A DNA stretch of 64,000 nt, taken from NCBI GenBank assembly GCA_039888615.1, contig JBDQQS010000005.1, one strand, 5' to 3'. Shown piece after piece: positions 41,829-50,040 of this stretch. This stretch comes from Flavimaribacter sp039888615. GTDB taxonomy: Bacteria; Pseudomonadota; Alphaproteobacteria; Rhizobiales; Rhizobiaceae. Numbering within the stretch: position 1 is the first letter of the stretch; each line of letters starts with the position of its first letter. The translations under genes and the position numbers were made by a program. The notes under the pieces were generated by a model. It was not told the DNA's origin. It did not search any database and was given only the letters and a program-made list of their open reading frames with translations.

Positions 41829-42746
41829 TCAGGCAATCTTCCTGTCTGTCTTTATCCGGTGCGTGAGACAGGCGTGCTCCGCGACTCTGTCGAGCCAGTT
41901 GGTGAAAAAGCGGCGTGCTGTAGTTCCCCATGTCTTGTCGCCGATTTTTCTGGTGCTTGCAACATTACAGTGGTCCAACGGCTCTCTAATACTTTGTCCC
42001 GACAGCCGGTCACGACGATATTCCTTGTAAAGCGTGTCCGTTTCATACTCGAGATGATTGAACATGTAGACGGACCGGGTCATCCGGTCTTCCACCAGCG
42101 CCGGGCCCGTCTGGTCGCAACCAGCGACCAGTTTCAAGGATCTTGGATGTTTCAGAATGTCGAGAGGCTCGACCGTCGTATGGCGCGACACCGGTGTTGG
42201 AAACACCGGGCCGAGACCGGCGGCAATATCCGATCCTGATTCGATGATGTGTTGAGGAAATACGCCGAAAGCCTTCTCCTCCAGCGGCTTCTTGGCGATC
42301 CCGTGGTAACGGTAGAGTGCCGCCTGCGCTGCCCAGCAGATGAACAGGGCCGGCATGTGGGAGGCGCGCACGAAGTCCAGGATGGCGGCCAGCTGTCGCC
42401 AGTAGTCGACATCGCAAAACTCCAGATGCTCGATTGGCGCGCCGGTTACGATCAGACCGTCCAGTCTCGCGATCGTTCCGATTGTCGCCGGCCGGTACAC
42501 CCTGTTCAGGTAGAAGGTCGGGCAATGGCGCGCCTGATGACTTGCCATGTGCAGAGGCGCCAGTTCGATATTGCGACTGTCGGCCGAAAGCAGCCGGGCG
42601 AACTGGCGCTCGGCGATCTTCTTCTTCGGCATCAGGTTGAGAAGTCCGATGCGAAGGGTCCGGTCCGGATGCCCGGAAATGAGCGGGCATCCTTCCGCAA
42701 GCAGTTCACGGATTGCGGCAAATCCCTGCGGAACGAATAAGGTCAT
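41829..42746 (-). CDS. metA: Homoserine O-acyltransferase (MetA family)
   Basis: Activates homoserine with succinyl- or acetyl-CoA for homocysteine synthesis, 305 residues. PLRIGLLNLMPKK-like TLRIGLLNLMPKKKIAE is the MetA N-terminal signature, the nucleophilic Cys lies in PALFICWAAQAALY near residue 140, and FNHLEYETDTL holds the catalytic His and Glu. An upstream in-frame reading into the monooxygenase gene was rejected; GAGGGAAAGATC precedes the ATG at 42746. Start is 10 bp after the flavin monooxygenase stop, so they share an operon. Paired with a succinylhomoserine sulfhydrylase at 23.2 kb, so succinyl-CoA is the more likely donor, but the residue deciding donor was not checked. Confidence 0.92.
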   Translation of the reverse strand: MTLFVPQGFAAIRELLAEGCPLISGHPDRTLRIGLLNLMPKKKIAERQFARLLSADSRNIELAPLHMASHQARHCPTFYLNRVYRPATIGTIARLDGLIVTGAPIEHLEFCDVDYWRQLAAILDFVRASHMPALFICWAAQAALYRYHGIAKKPLEEKAFGVFPQHIIESGSDIAAGLGPVFPTPVSRHTTVEPLDILKHPRSLKLVAGCDQTGPALVEDRMTRSVYMFNHLEYETDTLYKEYRRDRLSGQSIREPLDHCNVASTRKIGDKTWGTTARRFFTNWLDRVAEHACLTHRIKTDRKIA

Positions 42747-42756
42747 GATCTTTCCC

Positions 42757-44010
42757 TCACGCGGCCAGTGAACCGGCCGGATGGTTGAGTTGCTTCGCAA
42801 TGAGCGGAGCCAGATATTCGGCGTCGCGGCCGACGCCGTCGATGAATGTCGACGCCCTGCGGCGCATGAAGGGCAGGCCAAGCACGAACAGGCCGGGCGC
42901 GGCTGTGGCGCCTGAGGCGTTTTCGATTTCGCCGTGGCGGCCGAGCACCGGAACCTGCATCCAGGAATAGTCCCTGCGAAAGCCGGTCGCCCAGATGATC
43001 GTCTCAATCCCCTCGGCCCGTAAGTCGAGCCATCCTGCGGGATTGTCAGGCACATAGCCGCACTCCCTGGCAGCGGGATCTTCCGGCGCTTCTATCGCGT
43101 TGTCGTCGATATGGGCGTCGATGCGCGCGAGCAGTCGATGCCGGCGCTCACGCGCGGCCTTGCACTCAGTATCGAGGTCAGCCGCGAACTGCATATGCCG
43201 GTCCTCGGCGTTGACGGCGCGTCCGAGAATTCGGATGCCTTGTCGAGAAAGCTCGGCAAGGCCGATGGAGCGGCGGTTGTCGCTGCCGATCAACTGCAAT
43301 GAAGGCTGTCTTGCCAGCTGTTGCGGGTCGGCGTCGAGCCGGCGCTCATCGGAAAGGAAGCCGCACAGGTCGAGCCATTCCGTGATGTCGCGGCCGCGAT
43401 AGCTTCGCGGGACCGACACATGCCGGCCGGTCGAGATTGCGACGTTGCGGCCTGAACGGCGGATCTCCTCGGCGATCTGGATGCCGGACGCTGACGCGCC
43501 GATGACCAGCACCCCGCCTTTTGGCAGATTGTCCGCGTTTTTGTAATCGGACGGCGCCAGGTGCAGGATCCGGTCGGCCAAGCCGTTGGCTATGGCCGGA
43601 ATGAAAGGTTTGTCGCATGCGCCTGTGGCGATAACGACCGTGCGCGCGAACCATTCGCCCCTGTCCGTGGCGATCCGGTAGCCGCCGGTTGATGTGCAAA
43701 GCCGTGTGACGCGGGTGTTGGACATGACGGGGGCGGCAAAGGCCTGACGATAGTCTTCGAGCAGCCGGACAACGTCCCGGCAATGCATGAAGCCTTTCGG
43801 GTCGTCGCCGGAATACAGGTGCCCCGGCAATCTGGTCATCCAGTTGGGCGTCAGCAGGCGCAGCGAATCCCATCTCTCGCTGCGCCAGCGCTCGCCGACG
43901 CGGCCGCGTTCGATCAGGACATGATCGATGCCGAGGCTGGTCAGGCAGCGGCTTGTGGCGAGGCCGGCCTGTCCTGCTCCAATGATGACGACGTCGCTGC
44001 GAAATGACAC
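42757..44010 (-). CDS. Flavin-dependent monooxygenase (CzcO-like)
   Basis: 417-residue FAD/NADPH enzyme. FAD-binding VVIIGAGQAGLATSRCL at the N-terminus, ERWRSERWDSLRLLTPN (the conserved W-R-x-x-R/W loop), NADPH-binding VLVIGASASGIQIAEEI near residue 170, and EGIETIIWATGFRRDYSW (the ATG motif of Baeyer-Villiger/N-hydroxylating relatives). Located between an OsmC gene and metA in one operon; a role on a sulfur compound or its oxidation product is possible. The full FxGxxxHxxxW Baeyer-Villiger signature is not visible. Confidence 0.88.
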   Translation of the reverse strand: MSFRSDVVIIGAGQAGLATSRCLTSLGIDHVLIERGRVGERWRSERWDSLRLLTPNWMTRLPGHLYSGDDPKGFMHCRDVVRLLEDYRQAFAAPVMSNTRVTRLCTSTGGYRIATDRGEWFARTVVIATGACDKPFIPAIANGLADRILHLAPSDYKNADNLPKGGVLVIGASASGIQIAEEIRRSGRNVAISTGRHVSVPRSYRGRDITEWLDLCGFLSDERRLDADPQQLARQPSLQLIGSDNRRSIGLAELSRQGIRILGRAVNAEDRHMQFAADLDTECKAARERRHRLLARIDAHIDDNAIEAPEDPAARECGYVPDNPAGWLDLRAEGIETIIWATGFRRDYSWMQVPVLGRHGEIENASGATAAPGLFVLGLPFMRRRASTFIDGVGRDAEYLAPLIAKQLNHPAGSLAA

Positions 44011-44044
44011 GGGAAAAGCTCCGGATGGCGTTGAATTGGAGTTG

Positions 44045-44069
44045 CGGCGGGCGCTCTGTGCGCCCGCCG
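44045..44069 (-). promoter_or_regulatory. Perfect 10-bp stem-loop inside the OsmC-monooxygenase-metA operon
   Basis: CGGCGGGCGC and GCGCCCGCCG pair fully around a TCTGT loop in the 68-bp gap between the OsmC stop and the monooxygenase start. No T-run follows on the minus strand, so it is more likely an mRNA stabiliser or partial attenuator than a terminator. Confidence 0.6.
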
Positions 44070-44078
44070 GTCCTGTCG

Positions 44079-44660
44079 TCAGGCGGTCTGGGCGACGATG
44101 TCGACGGGAACGCCGTTGGCCAGCACGTCGAACACGGCCGAGCGGGCGATCGACTGTTCGACGATCTTGCGCAGTTGTTCGGCGGATGCGTCGCCGCTGA
44201 TCTTGAACGTGGCGCGAATGCCGCTGAAGCCATTGCGCACTTCGTCGTTCAGGCCAAGAATGCCCTGCACGTCGATGTCGCCTTCAACGGTCGTCTCGAC
44301 AGAGTTCAGCTTGATCTGGCGGGCGGATGCGATGTTGCCGATTCCGGCCGTGATGCAAGCCGAAAGCGCGGCAAGCAGCAGTTCCACCGGAGTGGGGCCT
44401 TCGTCGTCGCCGCAGAGCACTGTCGTGTGGTCGGCGTCGACCGTCATGGTACGCTCGCGATCCTGTTCGGCGCCGGCGCCGAAATAGTCCCGCATGGAAA
44501 CCCGGCTGTGGGCGCCGTTGATCCAGTCGCCCTTGGCGCGGAAGGTGAATTTGGCGAGCTCCCGCGTATCGCCGACTGCGCCGATCGTGGCCAGAAGCGT
44601 CGGAACGTCGACGCCGTTCATGGCGACCTTGGCGGGCCTTGTGCTGGTTTCGGAGTTCAT
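44079..44660 (-). CDS. OsmC family protein
   Basis: 193 residues from ATG at 44660 behind AAAGGACCACACC. The OsmC/Ohr fold has a thiol peroxidase site: first Cys in TTVLCGDDEGPTPVELLLAA near residue 85 and second in ALSACITAGIGNIASARQ near residue 107, as in redox-active members. N-terminal 40 residues are a polar extension. It heads an operon with a flavin monooxygenase and metA, in an arrangement that suggests handling of organic sulfur or peroxides during methionine supply. The substrate is not known. Confidence 0.88.
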   Translation of the reverse strand: MNSETSTRPAKVAMNGVDVPTLLATIGAVGDTRELAKFTFRAKGDWINGAHSRVSMRDYFGAGAEQDRERTMTVDADHTTVLCGDDEGPTPVELLLAALSACITAGIGNIASARQIKLNSVETTVEGDIDVQGILGLNDEVRNGFSGIRATFKISGDASAEQLRKIVEQSIARSAVFDVLANGVPVDIVAQTA

Positions 44661-45019
44661 GGTGTGGTCCTTTGCAAGTGTGGTTTGGTTGATTTCGCGT
44701 TGTCGCTGTCCTGCGACAACCGCCGTTCTAGGCTCGCCTTGTTTCAGTCTGATACCGGCCAAGGGGTCATCGGGTTTCAATTGTTGCACGCGAGAGTTGT
44801 TGGCCATTGGGCGGCTCGTGAAGCCGGTTTTCGACAAGCCGCGTTCTGGCGCCTGACCTCGGGAAGCGCAGGTTCGGGCTGGCTTTTTGACGCGCGACGT
44901 CGCAGGATCGACCGGACGGGCCGAGAGGAAGGATTGCGGAGGACGAACCCGTGCGCTGAAACAATTGAAACAATTCGCGCCGCCGCAGAAAACCGGTTGA
45001 AACGTTGATCGGGTACAGA
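44661..45019. other. Intergenic region between osmC operon and kinase gene
   Basis: 359 bp without a credible gene (longer readings across it are shadows of neighbours). It must hold the divergent promoters. A tandem 9-bp repeat, TGAAACAAT twice at 44958-44975, lies 45 bp before the kinase start, and a related GGGTTTCAATTGTTGC element lies near 44772-44787. Confidence 0.6.
44958..44975 (+). promoter_or_regulatory. Tandem 9-bp repeat upstream of the two-component genes
   Basis: TGAAACAAT occurs twice back to back (44958-44966, 44967-44975). Similar tandem units lie before the first DUF1127 gene (48707-48724) and between the DUF1127 genes (49397-49414, inverted). Direct repeats of one turn fit OmpR-type regulators such as the one at 47255; binding is inferred. 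Confidence 0.5.
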
Positions 45020-47254
45020 ATGACAATGCAGGATGAAACGAGCCACAGCGAGGACGACAAAGCGCGTGATCTTCTACGCGACGCGGTGGAATCCCTGGCC
45101 GAGGCATTTGCGCTCTGCGACGAGGACAATCGTCTCGTCCTGTTCAACCGGCGCTTCGTCGAGATGTTCCGGCCTATCGAGCCGCTTCTCGAACCCGGTC
45201 TCAACTGGGAGATCCTGCTGCGGGAAGCCGCGCGTCGCGGTATGCGGCTTCACGGCGTCGGCCGGGATGAGGCATGGACCGCCACCTTGTTCAGCGATAC
45301 GCTGGAATATGTGCAGGATCTGGAACTGGAACATCTGGACGGTTCCAGCTACCTGGTGTCCATTCATCCGACGAAGCTTGGCGGCTTCGCGGTCACCGGC
45401 ACGGACAACACGATCCGCAAGCAGGCGGAGGCGGCGGAACGCGACAGTGAACTCCTGATCCGGACCGTGCTGGAATCGAGCCCCGCAAACGTCATCATGT
45501 CACGGCTCGGCGACGGCATGATCATCTACCGCTCGGAAGCCGCCCGCGAACTCTTCGGAGACAAGAAGTCGACGCGCGACTTCTTCCTCAGTCCCGAGGA
45601 TCGCGCCGACTACATTACGGTCATGATGCCCGAAGGCGGGGTGGACGATTACAGGATCAACCTTCTCAATGCCCGCGGGCAACCGTTTCCGGCCTCGATC
45701 TCGGGGCGCATGGCGGAGTACAAAGGTGAGGAAGTTGTGGTGGCCACCACCATAGACCTGACGTCCCAGGTCGAGGCGGAGGCGCTGATCCGTCAGGTGC
45801 TCGAGGCCTGTCCCGTTCCCATCCAGATGACCATCGCCGATTCCGGGCAGATCCTTTTCGCCAGCCCGGAGACCACGGCGCTCTTCGGTCCGGTCGAATC
45901 GTCCAGATCCTATTATGTCGACGAGCTCGCCAGGGTGAGATATCTGGATGAGCTCAAGCGTCGCGGCTGGGTGAAGAATTATCGGGCCGAATTCCGCAAT
46001 GCGCGCGGCGACACGTTCTGGGGCGCCGTTTCGTCCCGGATGATCGGGTTCCAGGGACAGGAAGTCATTGTCTCCAATACGCGCGATCTGAGTGACGACC
46101 TTGCGATGCAGGACGAACTGGAACGGCAACGCGAGCTGCTTTTTCAGAACGAGAAGATGTCGGCCCTTGGCGAACTGCTCGCCGGCGTCGCGCATGAACT
46201 CAACAATCCGCTGACAGTTATCGTCGGACATTCGATGATGATGCTGGAGGACATCGAGGATCCGGAGGCGCGCAAGCGCGTCGAAAAGATAAACGCCGCC
46301 GCCGAACGCTGCGCCAGGATCGTGAAGACCTTTCTGGCGATGGCGAGACAGCAGCCGGCGCGGATGGAGAAGACGGATATCAACGCCATAATCCGCACGG
46401 CGGTGGACGTCGCCGGCTACGGTCACGCCGCCGACGGCATAGAGATCAATTGCATCCTGGACGACAGTCTTCCGGAAATCGTCGCGGACGCCGACCAGAT
46501 CACGCAGGTTCTGATCAATCTTGTCATCAACGCGGAACATGCGATCACCAGGTCCGGAACAGGCAGCCGCATCGAGGTCACGACCAGGACCGGCGCCCAT
46601 GGATCTGTCGAGATCTATGTTGACGACGACGGTCCGGGCATTGCGGAGGCAATCCGGCCGCGGATCTTCGAACCCTTCTTCACCACCAAGGACGTCGGAG
46701 AAGGCACCGGCATCGGCCTTGCCTTTTGTCACCGCATCATCCTTTCGCATGGCGGCCAGATATGGCTGGACCGAGGCGGACAGGGAGGCAGCCGTTTCGG
46801 CATCAGGTTGCCCGTTCGCGACCAGCCGGAACCCGCGGCGGAAGCGCCCCACCCCATCGAAGCGAAAAACACTGTCCGGATACTGGTTGTCGACGACGAG
46901 GAGGACGTGGCGGAGCTGATCTCGCTTATCCTGAAACGGGAGGGTTTTCAGCCCGACACGGCCGAATCCGGCCCCGACGCAGTCGCGTGTCTGCGCCGCG
47001 CCCGATACGATATCATTCTGAGCGATCTCAATATGCCCGGGATGGACGGGCGCGGATTGTACGAGGCTGTCAGCGAAGAATTCCCCGAGATGCTGGACCG
47101 GTTGGGTTTCATCACCGGAGATACGATGGGCCAGGCCTCGCAGAGGCTTCTGGAGGAGACCGGGAGGCCTTATCTTGAGAAACCGGTTGCGCCAGCGGAT
47201 CTGCGTGAACTTGTAGGAAAGCTGCTGGGAAACGATAGCGAGGGGAAGCTTTAG
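45020..47254 (+). CDS. Soluble multi-PAS hybrid sensor histidine kinase
   Basis: About 744 residues, no membrane helices, so a cytosolic sensor. Three PAS segments (about 10-125, 140-260, 265-365), then HisKA with the phospho-accepting His in GVAHELNNPLTVIVG near residue 391, HATPase (VINAEHAITRSG, GIGLAFCHRIILSHGG) and a C-terminal receiver with the Asp in IILSDLNMPGMDG near residue 669. The stop codon abuts the start of an OmpR-type regulator gene. Starts at 45020, 45026 and a TTG at 45005 are all possible; the ribosome binding site is weak. PAS-7/PAS-4 type sensors often bind small ligands or report redox; the signal is unknown. Confidence 0.9.
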   Translation: MTMQDETSHSEDDKARDLLRDAVESLAEAFALCDEDNRLVLFNRRFVEMFRPIEPLLEPGLNWEILLREAARRGMRLHGVGRDEAWTATLFSDTLEYVQDLELEHLDGSSYLVSIHPTKLGGFAVTGTDNTIRKQAEAAERDSELLIRTVLESSPANVIMSRLGDGMIIYRSEAARELFGDKKSTRDFFLSPEDRADYITVMMPEGGVDDYRINLLNARGQPFPASISGRMAEYKGEEVVVATTIDLTSQVEAEALIRQVLEACPVPIQMTIADSGQILFASPETTALFGPVESSRSYYVDELARVRYLDELKRRGWVKNYRAEFRNARGDTFWGAVSSRMIGFQGQEVIVSNTRDLSDDLAMQDELERQRELLFQNEKMSALGELLAGVAHELNNPLTVIVGHSMMMLEDIEDPEARKRVEKINAAAERCARIVKTFLAMARQQPARMEKTDINAIIRTAVDVAGYGHAADGIEINCILDDSLPEIVADADQITQVLINLVINAEHAITRSGTGSRIEVTTRTGAHGSVEIYVDDDGPGIAEAIRPRIFEPFFTTKDVGEGTGIGLAFCHRIILSHGGQIWLDRGGQGGSRFGIRLPVRDQPEPAAEAPHPIEAKNTVRILVVDDEEDVAELISLILKREGFQPDTAESGPDAVACLRRARYDIILSDLNMPGMDGRGLYEAVSEEFPEMLDRLGFITGDTMGQASQRLLEETGRPYLEKPVAPADLRELVGKLLGNDSEGKL

Positions 47255-47971
47255 ATGGAAAACGGCGATATCCGCATACTCGTCTGCGACGACGAACGCG
47301 ACGTGCGCGAAATGCTGCAGGAATATCTGCAGAAACGCGGCTTCATGGTGTCGACCGCCGGCAACGGCGTGGAACTGCGCGAGGTCCTGGCGGAACTCGG
47401 CGTCGATCTGATCATTCTCGACATCAACATGCCGGGAGAAGACGGACTCTCGATCCTGAGATCGCTTCGACCGGACAATGCGACGCCGGTCATCATGCTG
47501 ACGGCTGCGGGCGAAGTGGTGGACCGGATCATCGGGCTCGAGATGGGCGCGGACGACTATCTCGGGAAGCCGGTCGATCTTCGGGAACTGGAAGCCCGCA
47601 TCAAGGCGGTGTTGCGCCGCAGGTCAGTCGGCGAGACCGAAAAACAGTCGAAAGACAAGACGCGCTCGGCCCGATTTGGCGAATTCCAGCTCGATATCGA
47701 AGCCGCCAAGCTGCTGGCGAGCGACGGAGCGGAAGTGCCGCTCACCGCCATGGAGTTCAGTCTCCTCAAGGTGTTCGCCGAAAACCGCGGCAGGGCGCTG
47801 ACCCGCGACCAGATTCTTGAACAGGCGCATGATCGGTCCTGGGACCCGTTCGATCGCAGCATCGATATCCGGATCTCGCGCATTCGGCGCAAGGTGGAGG
47901 TCAATCCGGAAAAGCCGATGATCATCAAGACGGTGCGCGGCATCGGCTACATTTACGATCCGGAAGGGTGA
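47255..47971 (+). CDS. OmpR/PhoB family response regulator
   Basis: 238 residues. The receiver has the acidic pair DDERD near residue 10, the phosphorylated Asp in LIILDINMPGEDG near residue 54, T in VIMLTAAGE and K in YLGKPVDL. The C-terminal winged helix begins ARFGEFQLDIEAAKLLASDG and ends in RGIGYIYDPEG with the recognition helix around RSIDIRISRIRRKVE. It starts immediately after the hybrid kinase stop (TAG-ATG), so both are one unit. The 9-bp tandem repeats nearby are candidate targets. Confidence 0.93.
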   Translation: MENGDIRILVCDDERDVREMLQEYLQKRGFMVSTAGNGVELREVLAELGVDLIILDINMPGEDGLSILRSLRPDNATPVIMLTAAGEVVDRIIGLEMGADDYLGKPVDLRELEARIKAVLRRRSVGETEKQSKDKTRSARFGEFQLDIEAAKLLASDGAEVPLTAMEFSLLKVFAENRGRALTRDQILEQAHDRSWDPFDRSIDIRISRIRRKVEVNPEKPMIIKTVRGIGYIYDPEG

Positions 47972-48092
47972 TACACGTCGCGAAAGCGGCTCCCGTTACA
48001 ATTGAAACCCTTTTTCACGATGCACGATATACGGATGAAACATCCGGGGTCCAGTTTCCTTTTCCTGTTCAAGCAGAAAAGGAAGTCGGGCG

Positions 48093-48674
48093 ATGTTCGA
48101 CAGATCACGACCAGGATTGCAGACAAGTCCGCTCTCGCACGGTTATCCTGCCGCCGAGCCGCTTTTTGCCGGTGGCGCCGTCAGTTTCCGCCCCATGACG
48201 GCGTTCGACGCCTGGAAGCTGAGGGCGTTTCTCAACGAACTCACTGACAAGTCGCGCCGGGAGCGGTTTTTGCACCCGGTCAGCGAGATGCCGGACTACC
48301 TCCTGAGGACCCTGAGCCGCCTCGACGGCAGGCGACACGTCGCTTTCATGGCCGAGGTTTCGACGCAGGGCTCGAAAAGGATGGTTGGCGAAGCGCGCTA
48401 CGTCGTCGATTCGGAACGACCGGACGAGGCGGAATTCGCACTTGCGGTCGATGATTGCTGGCGGGGACGCGGCATCGCTGCCCGACTGATGGAAACCCTT
48501 GAGGATCGCGCCCGCACGGCCGGTCTTCACCGACTGTTCTGCGATACGCTGGAAGACAATCACGCGATGCTGGGACTCGCTCGCCGATGTGGATTCGCGG
48601 TCATGGGGAACCGCCGGGAAGCCGGAGTGAAGCGCCTCGTCAAGGATCTTGTCGAATCGCGCGCGCTGCATTGA
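48093..48674 (+). CDS. GNAT family N-acetyltransferase
   Basis: 193 residues. The N-terminal 45 residues are variable; then the acetyl-CoA fold: VAFMAEVSTQ, MVGEARYVVDSERPDEAEFA, DDCWRGRGIAARLMETLEDR with the R-G-x-G-x-A pyrophosphate loop near residue 128, then FCDTLEDNHAMLGLARRCGF. This architecture occurs in regulatory lysine acetylases and in stand-alone enzymes; the substrate is unknown. It lies 121 bp downstream of the response regulator and upstream of DUF1127 genes. Confidence 0.85.
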   Translation: MFDRSRPGLQTSPLSHGYPAAEPLFAGGAVSFRPMTAFDAWKLRAFLNELTDKSRRERFLHPVSEMPDYLLRTLSRLDGRRHVAFMAEVSTQGSKRMVGEARYVVDSERPDEAEFALAVDDCWRGRGIAARLMETLEDRARTAGLHRLFCDTLEDNHAMLGLARRCGFAVMGNRREAGVKRLVKDLVESRALH

Positions 48675-48706
48675 CGCGTCGGACGGTCCTTTTTCAGTCC
48701 GGCCTC

Positions 48707-48724
48707 CGAAACAAAGGAAACAAA
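48707..48724 (+). promoter_or_regulatory. Tandem 9-bp repeat before the DUF1127 gene
   Basis: CGAAACAAA and GGAAACAAA occur back to back 90 bp before the DUF1127 start. The core GAAACAA matches the tandem before the kinase gene at 44958, so a shared regulator is inferred. Confidence 0.45.
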
Positions 48725-48814
48725 TCTCGCTCCCTTGCGAAATCAGACAGAAACGACGGCATCCTACTGTTTGGTCATCGGAAATCCAATTCAGCCACGT
48801 GAAAGGCAGAGCAA

Positions 48815-49093
48815 ATGAACACGCTAAAGAGACATGCATATGATTCGTTCCCGGGTTTCGAAGAGATGTTTCGCCATTTCTTCGCGCGGGCGGAACAGGC
48901 GCTGCGCAATCGCGCCCGTCGCTCCAGGGACATGCAGGCGCTTCGTGAAACACACGAACTCAATGACGCGCAATTGCGTGACATAGGTCTGAGACGAGGC
49001 GACCTCTTCGAGGTTTCGCGCCTGCCCGTAGAAGAGAATGCGACGGCCGAACTCGGACGCATTTCGCGGCGGACTCACCACTTCAACGCATGA
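48815..49093 (+). CDS. DUF1127 domain small protein
   Basis: 92 residues. The DUF1127 motif is ALRETHELNDAQLRDIGLRRGDL near residues 45-67 (L-D-I-G-L core with basic residue following), preceded by a basic amphipathic helix ALRNRARRSRDM. Alphaproteobacterial DUF1127 proteins have been linked to RNA binding, phosphate and stress responses; the role here is unknown. It is followed after 13 bp by a tiny ORF with a strong ribosome binding site. A second DUF1127 gene lies 0.5 kb downstream. Confidence 0.85.
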   Translation: MNTLKRHAYDSFPGFEEMFRHFFARAEQALRNRARRSRDMQALRETHELNDAQLRDIGLRRGDLFEVSRLPVEENATAELGRISRRTHHFNA

Positions 49094-49106
49094 CAAGGAG
49101 AAAGAT

Positions 49107-49241
49107 ATGCCGATATTCCCGAAAGACGTCCGGATAGACACAAGCCGACATTCAATTGACGCAGGCAGGGGCGTGAAGCGCTCACTCAACGGCGTCGATG
49201 GCGGTATCTACAGACACTGGCGTCGAACGCGGGGCCGATAG
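49107..49241 (+). CDS. Hypothetical basic peptide of 44 residues
   Basis: An ORF from the ATG at 49107, with AAGGAG 8 bp before it (MPIFPKDVRIDTSRHSIDAG, ending in RHWRRTRGR). It follows the DUF1127 gene by 13 bp and is closed by a terminator 25 bp later, which fits a cotranscribed small gene. No family is known to me. Its basic tail suggests nucleic-acid or membrane contact. Reality depends mainly on the ribosome binding site. Confidence 0.5.
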   Translation: MPIFPKDVRIDTSRHSIDAGRGVKRSLNGVDGGIYRHWRRTRGR

Positions 49242-49266
49242 GCGCCCGAAAAACTCCTCCCGACTG

Positions 49267-49294
49267 CGCCGCTTTGCAAGCGGCGATTTTTTTT
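49267..49294 (+). terminator. Rho-independent terminator after the first DUF1127 unit
   Basis: CGCCGCTT (49267-49274) pairs with AAGCGGCG (49278-49285), followed after one base by eight T residues (49287-49294). Confidence 0.9.
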
Positions 49295-49597
49295 GCGGCG
49301 ACGCCGAGCGCCTTGCAATGTCGCGGTCAATCGTTGTTCGCGTTCGCCTCATCCGTCCGGTCTTCGCAACGAGACGGCGCCGATCCCGGCCCCGGAATGT
49401 TTCAGATGTTTCAAGAGTGGACTGAAAGATCATTTATCTTATTGAAATATAATAAAAAATTATATTGGATATTTCCCACAATTGAAACATCAAAGAGCAT
49501 TCAGCGAAATCAACCTGAAACAGCAGCTCCCTAAATATGCAGCATCGAAAATGAACTCCCGCACAGTGTGAGGGAGCCAGCATGAAGGGATCTTGAA
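49295..49597. other. AT-rich intergenic region with repeat motif, no gene
   Basis: About 300 bp between the terminator and the second DUF1127 gene. The part at 49420-49500 is unusually AT-rich for this genome and is probably promoter DNA. An inverted copy of the tandem 9-bp motif (ATGTTTCAG ATGTTTCAA, 49397-49414) and a single TTGAAACAT (49482-49490) lie in it. No ORF here looks real. Confidence 0.6.
49397..49414 (-). promoter_or_regulatory. Tandem 9-bp repeat (inverted orientation)
   Basis: On the minus strand TTGAAACAT CTGAAACAT, two 9-bp units. Same core as the tandems at 44958 and 48707; here about 190 bp before the second DUF1127 gene. Confidence 0.45.
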
Positions 49598-49822
49598 ATG
49601 ACTACGACGACCAGTCACGTTGCAGGACATGCGTTTGCCGGCTCTATGTGGCGGCGCGTAATGGGCATGCCCGGCCGCATCAGGGCGGCCAATCGCAATC
49701 GCCGGGAACACGCCACGCTGCTGGCGATGTCTTCCCATGAACTGCGCGATATCGGTTTATGCCGCGGCGACGTCGCCTTTGGCGTCTCAAGCGGACGCGG
49801 CGTATTCCGGGACATCGACTGA
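49598..49822 (+). CDS. DUF1127 domain small protein
   Basis: 74 residues. Motif LLAMSSHELRDIGLCRGDVAF near residues 41-61 matches the DUF1127 core L-x-x-L-R-D-I-G-L-x-R-x-D-I. Upstream helix MWRRVMGMPGRIRAANRNRR is basic and amphipathic. It is paralogous to the protein at 48815 but shares little outside the motif. The next small ORF overlaps its stop codon. The unusual AT-rich stretch upstream may be its promoter. Confidence 0.85.
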   Translation: MTTTTSHVAGHAFAGSMWRRVMGMPGRIRAANRNRREHATLLAMSSHELRDIGLCRGDVAFGVSSGRGVFRDID

Positions 49823-49989
49823 TGATGGATCCGGAACTCGTCCCCATGGCGCTGATCCGCGAGGGCGTTCACATCACCAGGGCGGAGGCCAGTATTGCCG
49901 GTATCCGCATGCTGATGCTGAGCGTCCTGATTTGCGGCGCCTTCGGGGATTGCCGCCGAAAACGGGAGTGTCTGAAACCAAAAAATTGA
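49822..49989 (+). CDS. Hypothetical 55-residue protein
   Basis: Starts at ATG 49822, overlapping the DUF1127 stop (TGATG), so translational coupling is possible. It reads MMDPELVPMALIREGVHITR, then GIRMLMLSVLICGAF, a moderately hydrophobic segment, and a Cys/Lys-rich tail (CRRKRECLKPKN). A terminator begins at its stop. I know no family. Real coding status is uncertain. Confidence 0.4.
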   Translation: MMDPELVPMALIREGVHITRAEASIAGIRMLMLSVLICGAFGDCRRKRECLKPKN

Positions 49990-50027
49990 AAACCCGGCTT
50001 CCAGGCCGGGTTTCTTGTTTTTTGGGG
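49990..50027 (+). terminator. Rho-independent terminator after the second DUF1127 unit
   Basis: AAACCCGGC (49990-49998) pairs with GCCGGGTTT (50005-50013), loop TTCCAG, followed by a T-rich tail ending in TTTTTT. It may also serve the opposite strand, where the hypothetical secreted-protein gene ends at 50041. Confidence 0.85.
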
Positions 50028-50040
50028 TGCAAGCCTTGGT

